Source: Algimonas arctica
GTDB taxonomy: Bacteria; Pseudomonadota; Alphaproteobacteria; Caulobacterales; Maricaulaceae
Direction of reading: 5' to 3'
DNA length: 64,000 bases
Assembly: GCF_014652695.1 (NCBI RefSeq)
Contig: NZ_BMZH01000009.1
Coordinates: 59,291-123,290 of the forward strand
Below the pieces are notes generated by a model, which made no database searches, was not told the DNA's origin, and was given only the letters and a program-made list of their open reading frames with translations. This document shows positions 36,759 through 46,331 of this stretch, one piece after another. A program made the position numbers and the translations under genes. Each line of letters opens with the position of its first letter. Position 1 is the stretch's first letter.

Positions 36759-37453
36759 TAATATTGCCCGCCGAGAAACCCGAACCACCGTCGGCCCTCA
36801 CACGTGCCGTCGGTGAGTAAATTAAATTTCTTCAGATCATCGCGCGACAGAAAATAGAGGGATTTGTGCGGCGCGGCATCGCGCGCAAAGGCGTAGAACG
36901 CCGGGTCAACATCAAGAGAGGCGTGAAAGCGAGCCATCTGGTCTTCTATCGGATCAAACCCCAGTGTTCGCGGGCTTTCGCCAGCTGAGTCTTGCCAACT
37001 ATGCACCCCGATTTGCGCGCCGCATTCCATGGTGCGCTGCTGCCCCGCGAGGAACAAATCAACGCCGCCCGACGCGATAAAGCTATTGCGTTCAAGATGA
37101 GTGTTGATGCCGCGCGCGCGGATCATCTGCGCGATGCGGGTGTTTTCGCCGAGATGTTTCGTGCCGGGAATATGTTTGAGCACGATCGTGTCGATTTGCG
37201 GATTGGCGTCAAGCTGCCGCCGAATATCATTGAAACTGTTCGCGTCGGTGCCGCCATAGGCATAAGCAACCGTATCTTCGACGACGAGATTGAGCCTCGC
37301 CTCGGGGTCGGGCTGGGGCAGGAGGGCAGTCCACACAAAAACGGCGACCAACAAGAGGGCGATCAGCCCTGCCACGGCTGAGTGTTTCGGTTTTGGGATC
37401 GGCTCGGTCCAACCGCGCTCCCAATCCGTCTCATCATAAGGGTTCCAAGCCAT
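36758..37453 (-). CDS. ClpP/crotonase-fold membrane-anchored protein, first of a tandem pair
   Basis: The 231-residue protein has a cytoplasmic N-terminus rich in acidic and Trp residues (MAWNPYDETDWERGW), one membrane segment (about residues 28-48) and a ClpP-like domain. That domain has NSFIASGGVDLFLAGQQRTM and GAQIGVHSW, where the downstream copy has the same two motifs. The pair may form hetero-oligomers. It is divergent from cysS with a 26-base gap. Confidence 0.75.
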   Translation of the reverse strand: MAWNPYDETDWERGWTEPIPKPKHSAVAGLIALLLVAVFVWTALLPQPDPEARLNLVVEDTVAYAYGGTDANSFNDIRRQLDANPQIDTIVLKHIPGTKHLGENTRIAQMIRARGINTHLERNSFIASGGVDLFLAGQQRTMECGAQIGVHSWQDSAGESPRTLGFDPIEDQMARFHASLDVDPAFYAFARDAAPHKSLYFLSRDDLKKFNLLTDGTCEGRRWFGFLGGQY

Positions 37454-37479
37454 CGCGATAGAATATAGGGAGCCTCCCT

Positions 37480-38991
37480 ATGCAGAACCAAGCCCACCCT
37501 CTGTCTTTGTATGACTCACTTAAACGTGAAGTCCGCCCATTTGTGCCGTTAAACGACCCGCCGACAACGGATAAACCCGTGACGATGTATAATTGCGGAC
37601 CGACGGTTTATTCCTACGCGCATATCGGCAACGCCCGCGCCGCCGTCGTCGCCGACGTGCTGTTTCGTGTGCTCCGTCATATCTACGGCGACGATCATGT
37701 GCGCTACGCCCGCAACCTGACCGATGTGGATGACCGCATCATTGCGTCTGCAATGGAGCAGGGCGTTCCGATTTCAGAGATCACCGAGAAATACGCCCGC
37801 ATTTACAATGAAGACCTCGCCGCGCTGAACTGCTTACCCCCGACGGTGCAGCCCAAAGCGACCGAGCATATTCAGGGCATGGCGGATATTATCGTCACGC
37901 TGCTGGAGAAAGATGCCGCTTATATCGCCGATGGCCATGTCTATTTCGACGTCACCAAGGACGAAGATTACGGCAAACTGTCAGGCCGGAAGATGGACGA
38001 TAACCTTGCGGGCGCGCGCGTCGATGTTGTGAGCGCGAAACGCAATGCCGCCGACTTCGTGCTGTGGAAACCGTCGCCGGATGGTGAACCGGGCTGGAGC
38101 CAGCAACAGGTCTCGACCAGCTATTTCGTCGATTGGAAAAAATATAGCGACCATGATTTCGCGTCCGTGCCGGGCCGTCCGGGTTGGCACATTGAATGTT
38201 CCGCCATGGCCAAAGAAACGCTCGGCGAAACCATCGATATTCACTGCGGCGGCATCGATCTGAAATTTCCCCATCACGAAAACGAAATCGCGCAGTCAGA
38301 GACGTGCAACGGCAAGACGTTTGCGAACTATTGGGTTCACAATGAATTCCTCAACATGGGCAAAGAAAAAATGTCCAAATCCGTGGGGAACGTGGTGTTG
38401 GTGCATGACCTGCTGAAAGACTGGGACGGGGAGGTGATCCGGCTCGCGCTGTTAAAGGCCCATTACCGGAATGAGTTGATGTGGAGCGAGGACTTGCTGC
38501 GGGAGAGTAAGGCGCAGTTAGATGGGTGGTATAAAGCGATTAGAGATGCTGACGTCCACCCCAATAGATCAGCTCTTGTGGATGATAGATTTGCAGAAAG
38601 ACTTTTTAACGACCTTGATACTGCTGAGGGAATTAGTTTCTTCGCATCGTTCAAAAAGTTCATAAACTTTTCTCGTCAAACGGACTATAAAATTGGTTCC
38701 CAAATTGAAATAAGTGGTTTTTCGAAGCCTACTCATATGGAAGAAAATGCTGCAGCAAATTTTGTAAAGTCTGCAAATCTTCTCGGTCTCCTCCAACGCG
38801 ATCCCGAAGAGTGGTTCCGTGGCAACGCGTCCGAAGACGACAGCGCAGAGTTCGACGCTCTCGCCACCGCCCGCCATGCGGCACGGCAGGCGAAGGATTG
38901 GGCCGAAGCGGACCGCATTCGTGATGAAGGCACCGCGCGCGGGATTGTGTTTGAAGACAGCGCCGACGGCACGAGCTGGCGCAAGGCTTAA
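37480..38991 (+). CDS. cysS: Cysteinyl-tRNA synthetase
   Basis: The 503-residue protein has the HIGH-type motif HIGN in CGPTVYSYAHIGNARA, zinc ligands (CGPTV Cys, SVPGRPGWHIECSAM, FPHHENEIAQ) and the KMSKS loop (MGKEKMSKSVGN). The C-terminal AEADRIRDEGTARGIVFED is typical. It charges tRNA-Cys. Between about 38540 and 38795 (the helical domain after KMSKS) the base composition falls sharply and the protein diverges from the usual sequence, although the frame stays intact. Confidence 0.95.
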   Translation: MQNQAHPLSLYDSLKREVRPFVPLNDPPTTDKPVTMYNCGPTVYSYAHIGNARAAVVADVLFRVLRHIYGDDHVRYARNLTDVDDRIIASAMEQGVPISEITEKYARIYNEDLAALNCLPPTVQPKATEHIQGMADIIVTLLEKDAAYIADGHVYFDVTKDEDYGKLSGRKMDDNLAGARVDVVSAKRNAADFVLWKPSPDGEPGWSQQQVSTSYFVDWKKYSDHDFASVPGRPGWHIECSAMAKETLGETIDIHCGGIDLKFPHHENEIAQSETCNGKTFANYWVHNEFLNMGKEKMSKSVGNVVLVHDLLKDWDGEVIRLALLKAHYRNELMWSEDLLRESKAQLDGWYKAIRDADVHPNRSALVDDRFAERLFNDLDTAEGISFFASFKKFINFSRQTDYKIGSQIEISGFSKPTHMEENAAANFVKSANLLGLLQRDPEEWFRGNASEDDSAEFDALATARHAARQAKDWAEADRIRDEGTARGIVFEDSADGTSWRKA

Positions 38992-39003
38992 ACGCCTTCT
39001 CCT

Positions 39004-39024
39004 CAGGCCGACTTGATCGGCCTG
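39004..39024. repeat. Short inverted repeat after cysS
   Basis: A perfect 8-bp stem (CAGGCCGA and TCGGCCTG) closes a five-base loop 12 bases after the cysS stop. It lacks a T tract but may mark the 3' end of the transcript. Confidence 0.45.
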
Positions 39025-39076
39025 TCCATGGCGCAAACTTGGACCTGAGTGCGATGGCCTTAGTTTAAGCCATGGG

Positions 39077-39097
39077 CCCGCCGATCGAGTCGGCGGG
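39077..39097. repeat. Short inverted repeat upstream of gloB
   Basis: A perfect 8-bp stem (CCCGCCGA and TCGGCGGG) with a TCGAG loop lies in the cysS-gloB spacer. No T run follows, so it is recorded only as a repeat. Confidence 0.4.
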
Positions 39098-39151
39098 ACG
39101 GGGGAGTTTAGAGAGGTTGGCGCATCCTTCCGACCACGCTAAACCCACTCC

Positions 39152-39880
39152 ATGTCTAACATCCAAATCCACCTCTTCCCCTGTCTTTCTGACAATTACG
39201 GCATTCTGGTCCACGACCCCGATAGCGGTCGCACGGCCTGTATCGACACGCCGGACGGTGAAGAAATCGCGCGCCAGTGCGCGGCGAAGGGGTGGGCGCT
39301 CACGGAAATTTGGAATACCCATTGGCATCCGGATCACACGGGCGGCAATATGCTGCTCAAGGACCGCTTTGGCGTGACGATCTATGGTCCCGGCCTGATT
39401 GAAGGCCGTATTCCCGGCATCGATATTAAGCTCGGCGAGGGCGACACGTTTGATTTTGGCGGCCATCCCGTGCGCGTGATGGAAACACCGGGCCATACGA
39501 ATGAACACATCGTTTTATACCTCGCGGCCGCAGAGGCCTGCTTTGTCGGCGATACGATTTTTACGATGGGCTGCGGACGGTTGTTCGAAGGAACGCCGGC
39601 GCAAATGTGGGGCAGTTTCAGTAAGATATTGGCGCTGCCCGAACAGACAAAACTTTACTGCGCGCATGAATATACGCTCAGCAACGCTAAATTCGCCGTG
39701 AGTGTCGATGGCGATAATGCCGACGTGCTGGCGGCATTCGACCGCGCCAAAGCGATGCGCGCGCGCGGCGAGCCAACCGTGCCGACGACGGTCGCGGCGG
39801 AACGGTTGACCAACCCGTTTTGGCTGGCGGGGTCTGCAGAGGAACTGGGACGGCGGCGTAAATTGAAAGACGCAATGTAG
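39152..39880 (+). CDS. gloB: Hydroxyacylglutathione hydrolase (glyoxalase II)
   Basis: The 242-residue metallo-beta-lactamase-fold protein has the binuclear metal motif THWHPDHTGG, PGHTNEH, the bridging Asp in FVGDTIFTMGCGR and the CAHEYT motif of glyoxalase II. It releases D-lactate from S-lactoylglutathione, clearing methylglyoxal. The helical glutathione-binding C-terminus is complete (LTNPFW, ELGRRRKLKD). Confidence 0.95.
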   Translation: MSNIQIHLFPCLSDNYGILVHDPDSGRTACIDTPDGEEIARQCAAKGWALTEIWNTHWHPDHTGGNMLLKDRFGVTIYGPGLIEGRIPGIDIKLGEGDTFDFGGHPVRVMETPGHTNEHIVLYLAAAEACFVGDTIFTMGCGRLFEGTPAQMWGSFSKILALPEQTKLYCAHEYTLSNAKFAVSVDGDNADVLAAFDRAKAMRARGEPTVPTTVAAERLTNPFWLAGSAEELGRRRKLKDAM

Positions 39881-39929
39881 CGACCTTTTTAGTCCAGTGG
39901 AGTGAAGTAGGGTCGCGCGCCCGCGCCTC

Positions 39930-42347
39930 TTATTCCTCTCCAGAGGCGACGTCCGACTCCGCATTCTTCACGTGGGTTTCAAACCAATCGACCATTTCCG
40001 CCAGTGTATGCAGGACCGATTCGCGGCCCCGGTAGCCGTGGGCCTCATGCGGTAGCATAACCAGCCGCGAAGTTCCGCCTGTGCCTTTAACAGCGGCGAA
40101 CATTCGTTCGGATTGTTGCGGGAAAGTGCCAGAGTTATTGTCCTTGGCCCCATGAATCATCAGCATCGGTTCGTTGATCAAATTTGCGGACATGAAAGGC
40201 GAAAGTTTGAAATAGGTCTCTGGTGCATCCCAGAAAATCCGGCGTTCCGCCTGAAAGCCGAACGGCGTCAGCGTGCGGTTATAAGCCCCTGAACGCGCGA
40301 TCCCGGCGCGGAAAATGTCGCTTTGCGCTAAGAGGTGTGCGGTCATGAACGCGCCATAGGAATGGCCCCCGACGCCGACCTGAACGCCGTCGCCAAAGCC
40401 TCTGCGGACGGACTCGTCAACGGCGGCTTGGGCTGAATCTACGATCTGTTCGATAAATGTGTCATTTACGGTTTCAGGGTCGGATCCGACCACCGGCATG
40501 GCGGCGCGGTCCATCACCGCATAGCCTTGTGTCAGGAAGAAGAGGTGTGAATAGCCACCGATCCGCGTGAACCGATGTTTCGAATCCCGGACTTGTCCCG
40601 CCGTTGCCGCATCGTTGAATTCGCGTGGATAGGCCCAGACGACGACAGGGAGTGTGTCGCCCTTTTCATAACCGGGCGGCAGATACAGTGTCGATGAAAG
40701 CTCGACCCCATCCTTGCGCTTATAGGTGATAAGTTCGCGGCTGATGTCTGTCAGTTCCGGATGCGGATCAGGAAAATCCGTTAGAAAGCGCGTGCTGTCA
40801 GAATTATGCAGGCGGTAGTTCCCAGGGAGGGCAGGGCTTTCATAATAGGTGACGAAGGCGCTGCCGTCATCAGCCGCCAGATCGACAATATATTCATATT
40901 CCTCACCTGTATTGCGCCACAGTTCTGTCGTCTCGAATGTGGCGAGATCGAACCGTCGCAGGAAGGGCCGAGCCCCGTCTGGCGATGCGCCATTGCCGGA
41001 CAAAAACAACTGGCCATCATGGACGCGCGCGACCGAAAAGCCGGACTCGGTCAGCGTGCGAACCGGATCGCCGGGATCGGCATAGGCGTCTTGAACGTTT
41101 CGGACTTCAATGACGCGTGGCGCATGGGAGCCCATGACATCAATCAGCGCTGTACGAATTTCGCGTGTATCCCGATCATAGTCATAGGCAATAATGTCAT
41201 CATCGCCGTCCAAGCCTATAAAACCTGAGAAACGGTCTTCGAAGGTGTGGAGACGGTTTGCTTCGTCCGTAAACGGGGAAGACAGGGTCATTAGCGCGTC
41301 ACGGTGATCCGTCTTCATGCGCGGATCGCCGCCGTCTTGCGCTTCGGCCCACAACAGGGTGGCCGGTGCGGTCGGATGCCATGCGATATTGCGCGGACCC
41401 GTGACGACGCCTTGCACGGGCAGGCTGTCGGCAAGCGGTTGCTCGGCAATCACGGCGGCGGCCTCGCCATCCATGGTCCATACCGCCGTCGTTTTTGGGA
41501 AACGGGACCAAGGGACTTGATAGGAGAAGGGCTCGTTGATCCATTCCATGAGGATATAATCGCCATTGGGCGAAGCGGATGCGTCAATATAAATACGCGG
41601 CGTGCCAAGCGTTTTTTTGCGGCTTCCGTCGGGACGCATAATCACGGGCTGGCTCTCGACCAGCCATGTGTAGAGCGCCTCGTCATGGGGTGTCTTCAAT
41701 AAATCCTGATAGGTCCGCGTCTGTGCGTCTTGACCGCCAGAGGCATCCTGTATGGCAGGCCCGGCGGGTGTCAGTGAGGCCATGGGCTTGTCGCCACGGT
41801 CTTTCGGAATGGTCAGCACAAGTAGGCGGCCATCGGGAAGCCAGCGTGGCTCCTGAAAAATCGGGTTGATACCGTCTTTCAAAATTTGGCGCGCTTTGGC
41901 CGAACGCGTGTCGAGAGTCCAAAGCGACATGCCATCGGTCGTTGTATTGGTGAAGACGACATAACGGCCGTCCGGCGACCAGCTCTGATCGGCAATATCC
42001 GCGTTGTCCGGCAAAACAACCTTGCGCACTGCGCCAGTGTCAATGTCCTTCAGGGACAGGCCGACGAAGTTTCGCGGGTTGAAATTGTCGTTGGTCGCCG
42101 CGTCGAGTCGCTGCCCCGCAAGTCGCTCCATGGTCTTCGCCAGTTCCGATACGGGCGGAAGACTTTCCCGTTCGAGTAGAAGGAGGTTTTTTCCATCCGG
42201 TGAGACGCTGACGGATGGCGCTGGCGGCCTCATGACAATATCAGCTATTTCAGCGGGCGGCAGGCGATAGCCATCGGCATGTGCGGGGCTGACGATAAGA
42301 AACGCCGCTGCCATCGATACCGCAATTGTGAAGGAACATTTTTTCAT
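39930..42347 (-). CDS. Exported S9-family (prolyl oligopeptidase-like) serine peptidase
   Basis: The protein of about 805 residues has a signal peptide ending SPAHAD, a propeller of WD-like repeats (SVSPDGKNLLL, SWSPDGRYVVF) and a C-terminal alpha/beta hydrolase domain. The catalytic Ser is in GGHSYGAFM, the Asp in MIHGAKDNN and the His in PHEAHGYRG. It resembles the glutamyl endopeptidase (S9D-like) branch. It probably degrades peptides in the envelope. The ATG at 42347 is chosen for its AAGGTGAG site; a GTG at 42356 is also in frame. Confidence 0.9.
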   Translation of the reverse strand: MKKCSFTIAVSMAAAFLIVSPAHADGYRLPPAEIADIVMRPPAPSVSVSPDGKNLLLLERESLPPVSELAKTMERLAGQRLDAATNDNFNPRNFVGLSLKDIDTGAVRKVVLPDNADIADQSWSPDGRYVVFTNTTTDGMSLWTLDTRSAKARQILKDGINPIFQEPRWLPDGRLLVLTIPKDRGDKPMASLTPAGPAIQDASGGQDAQTRTYQDLLKTPHDEALYTWLVESQPVIMRPDGSRKKTLGTPRIYIDASASPNGDYILMEWINEPFSYQVPWSRFPKTTAVWTMDGEAAAVIAEQPLADSLPVQGVVTGPRNIAWHPTAPATLLWAEAQDGGDPRMKTDHRDALMTLSSPFTDEANRLHTFEDRFSGFIGLDGDDDIIAYDYDRDTREIRTALIDVMGSHAPRVIEVRNVQDAYADPGDPVRTLTESGFSVARVHDGQLFLSGNGASPDGARPFLRRFDLATFETTELWRNTGEEYEYIVDLAADDGSAFVTYYESPALPGNYRLHNSDSTRFLTDFPDPHPELTDISRELITYKRKDGVELSSTLYLPPGYEKGDTLPVVVWAYPREFNDAATAGQVRDSKHRFTRIGGYSHLFFLTQGYAVMDRAAMPVVGSDPETVNDTFIEQIVDSAQAAVDESVRRGFGDGVQVGVGGHSYGAFMTAHLLAQSDIFRAGIARSGAYNRTLTPFGFQAERRIFWDAPETYFKLSPFMSANLINEPMLMIHGAKDNNSGTFPQQSERMFAAVKGTGGTSRLVMLPHEAHGYRGRESVLHTLAEMVDWFETHVKNAESDVASGEE

Positions 42348-42440
42348 CACACTCACCTTCTTAAAACAGAATTTGAGTAAGAGTTTAGCAGCGGCAACGC
42401 ATTATACGAGTGAAAATATAAAACGGCGAAGTGGGAACGC

Positions 42441-42469
42441 AAAAAAGCCCGCCAGCGGCGGACTTTTTT
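42441..42469 (-). terminator. Rho-independent terminator of trmD-rplS
   Basis: The stem AAAAAAGTCCGCC/GGCGGGCTTTTTT on the minus strand ends in a run of T, 57 bases after the rplS stop codon. T and A runs on both sides mean it could also work in the other direction. Confidence 0.85.
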
Positions 42470-42525
42470 ATACGATGTTTCTTAAGCCGGAAGACGCGTC
42501 CCGTGGGACGATTCCAAGTCGGGGA

Positions 42526-42921
42526 CTATTTTTTAGCCCGACCCTTTTCCATGCCGCGACCCGTTGTGCGTTCAGCAATACGAGCAGACTTACCGCGACG
42601 TTCGCGCAGATAGTAAAGCTTGGCGCGACGGACACGGCCGCGGCGTTTGACTTCGATATCTTCGACGAGCGGAGAATAGACTGGGAATACGCGCTCGACA
42701 CCTTCGCCGTAGCTGATTTTGCGAACGGTGAAGCTCTCGTGGATGCCAGCACCGGAGCGGGCAATGCAGACGCCTTCAAACGCCTGCAAGCGGGAGCGTT
42801 CACCCTCAGTAATACGGACCTGAACGATCAGCGTATCACCAGCGGCGAAATCAGGAATAGTTTTGCCCGATGACAAAAGGCGCTCGGCCTCATTTTTTTC
42901 GAGTTTTTCAATCACGTTCAT
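42526..42921 (-). CDS. rplS: 50S ribosomal protein L19
   Basis: The 131-residue protein has the L19 features [53 protein letters not shown] and [19 protein letters not shown]. It sits at the 30S-50S interface. It follows trmD by 27 bases on the same strand. Confidence 0.97.
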   Translation of the reverse strand: MNVIEKLEKNEAERLLSSGKTIPDFAAGDTLIVQVRITEGERSRLQAFEGVCIARSGAGIHESFTVRKISYGEGVERVFPVYSPLVEDIEVKRRGRVRRAKLYYLRERRGKSARIAERTTGRGMEKGRAKK

Positions 42922-42948
42922 AGCGACTCACTTTCTTGCCAAAGAGAC

Positions 42949-43704
42949 TTAGGTCTCTGGGCTATTCTTTCGTTTCAGATGCGCCGCCCACAGATCGGGT
43001 CGACGCGCCTTCGTAATCTCTTCCATTTGTGCGCGCCGCCAGCGGTCCACGGCTCCGTGGTCGCCTGAGGTTAGCACGGCCGGGATTTCCCGACCTTCAA
43101 ATTCGCGGGGCTTGGTATAGAGTGGATACTCTAGCAAGCCCGTCTCAAAACTCTCTTCTTCGAGGCTATCCGCGCTGCCAAGGACTCCGGGGAGTAGGCG
43201 CACGCACGCTTCGATCATGGCCTGTGCTGCAACCTCTCCGCCCGCAAGAACAAAATCGCCAATGGAGACTTCCTCCATATTGCGGCTTTCGATCACGCGT
43301 TCGTCGAGGCCCTCAAACCGTCCGCAAAAGCAAACAAGACCCGGCCCGGCAGCAAGCTCCCTCACGCGCTTTTGCGTCAAGGGCCGGCCCCGAGGGGTCA
43401 TGTAGAGTAGCGGGCGGTCATCCCGAATGTTTCCAGTAGAGGAATCATCTGGGCAGACCACACTATCAATCGCCTTAGCAGAAACATCGGGTTTGAGAAC
43501 GAGTCCCGCGCCGCCTCCTGCCGGAGTGCCATCAACAGTGCGATGCCTATTAACGGCAAAGTCGCGAATATCAACCGTCTCAAGCTGCCATAGGCCGCTT
43601 TTTTCAGCGCCGCCAATGATTGACGCCCCTAAAACGCCGGGAAAGGCGTCTGGATAGAGGGTCAGTACGGTGGCATGCCACGGAATAGGAGGAACGGCGC
43701 TCAT
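42949..43704 (-). CDS. trmD: tRNA (guanine(37)-N1)-methyltransferase TrmD
   Basis: The protein of about 251 residues has the TrmD SPOUT knot motifs: [44 protein letters not shown] and [14 protein letters not shown]. It makes m1G37 in tRNAs, preventing frameshifts. I chose the ATG at 43704; the frame is open to 43770 but the extension is not family-like. The usual upstream partners rpsP and rimM are not present here. Confidence 0.95.
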   Translation of the reverse strand: MSAVPPIPWHATVLTLYPDAFPGVLGASIIGGAEKSGLWQLETVDIRDFAVNRHRTVDGTPAGGGAGLVLKPDVSAKAIDSVVCPDDSSTGNIRDDRPLLYMTPRGRPLTQKRVRELAAGPGLVCFCGRFEGLDERVIESRNMEEVSIGDFVLAGGEVAAQAMIEACVRLLPGVLGSADSLEEESFETGLLEYPLYTKPREFEGREIPAVLTSGDHGAVDRWRRAQMEEITKARRPDLWAAHLKRKNSPET

Positions 43705-43918
43705 GCGCGGGCCTGTAATGACTTGAAGGGAAATGGGGAAGGGCGATGAACGGTTGGGGGGTCCGTTCATCGCCCTTCGGGTAATCGCGAGGCCGGTAAG
43801 GGAGGGGAATCCGACGTCGCTCGATTCGTTATTAGCTGATATTGCTTCGCTGTGGGATCACAAGTCGGTCACAGCTTCGTTAGCAAGGCGTTAACCCTGA
43901 TCCGCCACCGGGGACATT

Positions 43919-44389
43919 ATGCGCTGCCTGATCGTCATCCCCGTAATATTTGGCCTTTCGGCCTGCGCGATGAGCACCGTTGGGCCGAATGCCGCTTTTC
44001 AACCGCAACCGGGACAAGGCCAATATGTCCGGCCAGACTGGCTCGTGCCGACTCCAAACCCGCGCTTGCCCGCTGTCGATACATGCCAATCGCAAATGTA
44101 TCAGACTTTAGTGGGCGTGAATGAGGGCGCGATTTATATTCCCGGCCTGCCGGGTTTAAAACGCATCATTCGTCCGGCTGTCTTCGAAGGCCCAGAGAAT
44201 GACTTCCTCAATGGGGAAATGATGGGCGATACATATGTCCAAGTGCAGACGTATCAGGCCGGGCAGCAACTTTACGCGCCGACGACGGCAAACATCACAG
44301 ATCGAATCACAATCCGGCCTGAAAATGACGCTCGCCTTACGATTTCGCTCGATCGGGATGGCTATGTCGAGGAAATTACCTGCGGGTAG
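43919..44389 (+). CDS. I78 peptidase-inhibitor-like lipoprotein
   Basis: The 156-residue protein has a lipoprotein signal (lipobox LSAC) and a C-terminal domain with a Cys-x-SQMYQTLVG opening, GLKRIIRPAV and LTISLDRDGYVEEITCG. This matches the pattern of I78 inhibitors (Cys pair, VIxP, RLxxxxDxxGxI..CG), with an insertion in the middle. It may block serine proteases in the periplasm. The start codon is ATG at 43919. It is convergent with rnhB. Confidence 0.65.
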   Translation: MRCLIVIPVIFGLSACAMSTVGPNAAFQPQPGQGQYVRPDWLVPTPNPRLPAVDTCQSQMYQTLVGVNEGAIYIPGLPGLKRIIRPAVFEGPENDFLNGEMMGDTYVQVQTYQAGQQLYAPTTANITDRITIRPENDARLTISLDRDGYVEEITCG

Positions 44390-44400
44390 CCGATTTCACG

Positions 44401-45003
44401 TCATCGCTGCGCGTTTCGAACGGGCGCAAAACTCCAGCGGTGAATGGGCGTCGGGCCGAGGCGCTCAATGGCCGCCATATGCGCGCGCGTCGGGTAGCCT
44501 TTATGTTGTGCCAAGCCATATCCCGGATAGCGCCGGTCAGCGTCGACCATTAACCTGTCTCGTGTGACTTTCGCGACGATTGAGGCGGCGGCAATGCTCA
44601 GGCTCTTGGCGTCGCCTTTGACGATGGCCTCTCCGTCACAGTGTAAATCGGGCGGCAGGCGATTCCCGTCGATCAAGGCAAAGTCGGCGCGTAAGTCCCG
44701 AACAGCGCGACTCATGCCGACCATACTCGCCCACAGGATGTTCAATTCATCGATTTCCGGCGGTTCTATTACGGAAATCGAAATTTCTGCTGTCTCAAGC
44801 AAGGCGTTCAGCATTCGTTCACGGCGTACGGACGATAGGGCCTTGCTGTCGTTCAACCCTACGGGAATGGATGTCGCACGAAGGATGACTGCCGCGCAGA
44901 CAACAGGCCCCGCTAAGGGACCGCGCCCAGCTTCATCCACGCCGCAGATGCGCGCATAGCCGCGCGACCTGACGGCGTCATAGTGCGCACGATCTGGACT
45001 CAT
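44401..45003 (-). CDS. rnhB: Ribonuclease HII
   Basis: The protein of about 200 residues has the RNase HII catalytic residues in CGVDEAGRGPLAGPVV (Asp-Glu), Asp in FALIDGNRLP, and GDAKSLSIAAASIVAKVTRD. It removes ribonucleotides from DNA. I chose the ATG at 45003; the frame is open to 45045 but the extra residues are unlike the family. Confidence 0.95.
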   Translation of the reverse strand: MSPDRAHYDAVRSRGYARICGVDEAGRGPLAGPVVCAAVILRATSIPVGLNDSKALSSVRRERMLNALLETAEISISVIEPPEIDELNILWASMVGMSRAVRDLRADFALIDGNRLPPDLHCDGEAIVKGDAKSLSIAAASIVAKVTRDRLMVDADRRYPGYGLAQHKGYPTRAHMAAIERLGPTPIHRWSFAPVRNAQR

Positions 45004-45123
45004 GGGGGCGGGCGACCTTCGTAAACCTTGGCACGGGACCTGCAAAACCTTATGTTTGCAGGCCTTTCCGGGCCGACTGAAATTGAATACAGAGTCCTAA
45101 CTGGATTTCCGCAGGAGACAACC

Positions 45124-45582
45124 ATGCCTAATATGAAACTCACGGCAGTTCTGGCAATTGCCGGACTAGCCTTCTCAACAAGCGCTTTTGCACAAGACGC
45201 TGCGACACCTGACGCACCAGAGATCACAGCCGATGCAGAGACGCTCGCAACCGCTGAGAAAATCAATACGCCGTCAACGGAAGGTATCGTCACAGACGAA
45301 GCCAGCTGTACCTATGAAGGCGGTTCTGTCGAAACGCTTCAAGATGGCACAGCCTGTTTCATTCAAATTCGGGGCGAAGAAGCCGCGACACAAATTTATG
45401 ACGGCATGGGCATGGGTGTCATTCGTTGTTCCGACAATGGCACATTCCCGAACGAAATTTCGTCTTTCAACGACAGCTACTGCTACGTTTATCTGACCGA
45501 GAAGACAGCCCCAAAGACTCGCGAAGAGCTTGAAGCTGAACTCGAAGCGATGACCCAACGTGAGCTCGAAAGCGCTAACTAG
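45124..45582 (+). CDS. Small exported protein with four cysteines, unknown function
   Basis: The protein of about 152 residues has a Sec signal peptide ending in STSAFAQ. The mature part carries four Cys (CTYEGGS, TACFIQI, VIRCSDN, SYCYVY) that could form two disulfides, and ends in an acidic helix. No family is recognised. The ATG at 45124 begins the signal peptide; an upstream frame to 45028 is not protein-like. A strong terminator follows. Confidence 0.7.
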   Translation: MPNMKLTAVLAIAGLAFSTSAFAQDAATPDAPEITADAETLATAEKINTPSTEGIVTDEASCTYEGGSVETLQDGTACFIQIRGEEAATQIYDGMGMGVIRCSDNGTFPNEISSFNDSYCYVYLTEKTAPKTREELEAELEAMTQRELESAN

Positions 45583-45606
45583 TCGCTCGTTGACATTTAA
45601 ATGATC

Positions 45607-45632
45607 AAGCCCGGTCTGTGACCGGGCTTTTT
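45607..45632 (+). terminator. Rho-independent terminator after the four-Cys exported protein
   Basis: The perfect 10-bp stem AAGCCCGGTC/GACCGGGCTT closes a TGT loop and runs into T residues. It begins 24 bases after the stop codon. Confidence 0.9.
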
Positions 45633-45653
45633 CTTTGCGTGCAAGGTCGTTAA

Positions 45654-46331
45654 GTGCGCGGTGTGCTAACCGTCATTATTCCCACCTTTCAGGCCGAGCA
45701 GGCCCTTATGCGCGTGTTACCACAGCTGCTGGGCCAACGCGTCATTGTTAGCGACGGCGGATCAACGGACGATACGCTGACTTGTGCCGTGCGCGCAGGC
45801 GCGGTTCTCGCCGTTGGTGTGCGCGGGCGCGGCGCGCAGCTTAAACTGGGCGCGAAATTGGCGGCTCTGTCCGGGGGGACGGGCGATTGGTACTTATTCT
45901 TACATGCGGATTCGCAATTGCCAGACGGGTGGCGCGATGTCGTGCATGACGCCATGCAGCAGGACGCGCCGCGTTATTTTCGATTCAAGGCCGATGCGTC
46001 AGGACTGAAGTCTCTCTTTATGAACCGGATGGTGGCGCTTCGGTGTTGGGCGCTCGGACTTCCCTACGGCGATCAAGGCCTGCTAATTTCGCGCGCGCTT
46101 TACGAACGGGTCGGCGGGCACGCCAAAATGGCGTTGTTCGAGGATGTGGAGTTGATCGAACGATTGAAGAAAGTCGCCACAGTGCGACCGCTTCCACTGG
46201 CGCTGACGACGGACGTCTCGAAACATTGGCAGGATGGACTGTGGCGTCGCGGTCTTCGTAATCTCGGACTGCTCTGGCGCTATAAGCACGGTGCGACCGT
46301 GTCTGAGCTTCTGAAAGCTTATACAAAATGA
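45654..46331 (+). CDS. Family 2 glycosyltransferase, arsenosugar-type (TIGR04283-like)
   Basis: The 225-residue protein has a GT-A fold: VIIPTFQAEQAL, VSDGGSTDDT, WYLFLHADSQLP (DxD-like), YGDQGLLISR and FEDVELIERL. The arrangement matches the TIGR04283 glycosyltransferases annotated as arsenosugar biosynthesis enzymes. The start is GTG at 45654; a second GTG at 45663 is also possible. It overlaps the next gene by four bases. The arsenosugar name comes from gene neighbourhoods in other genomes; no arsenic gene is seen here. Confidence 0.82.
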   Translation: MRGVLTVIIPTFQAEQALMRVLPQLLGQRVIVSDGGSTDDTLTCAVRAGAVLAVGVRGRGAQLKLGAKLAALSGGTGDWYLFLHADSQLPDGWRDVVHDAMQQDAPRYFRFKADASGLKSLFMNRMVALRCWALGLPYGDQGLLISRALYERVGGHAKMALFEDVELIERLKKVATVRPLPLALTTDVSKHWQDGLWRRGLRNLGLLWRYKHGATVSELLKAYTK

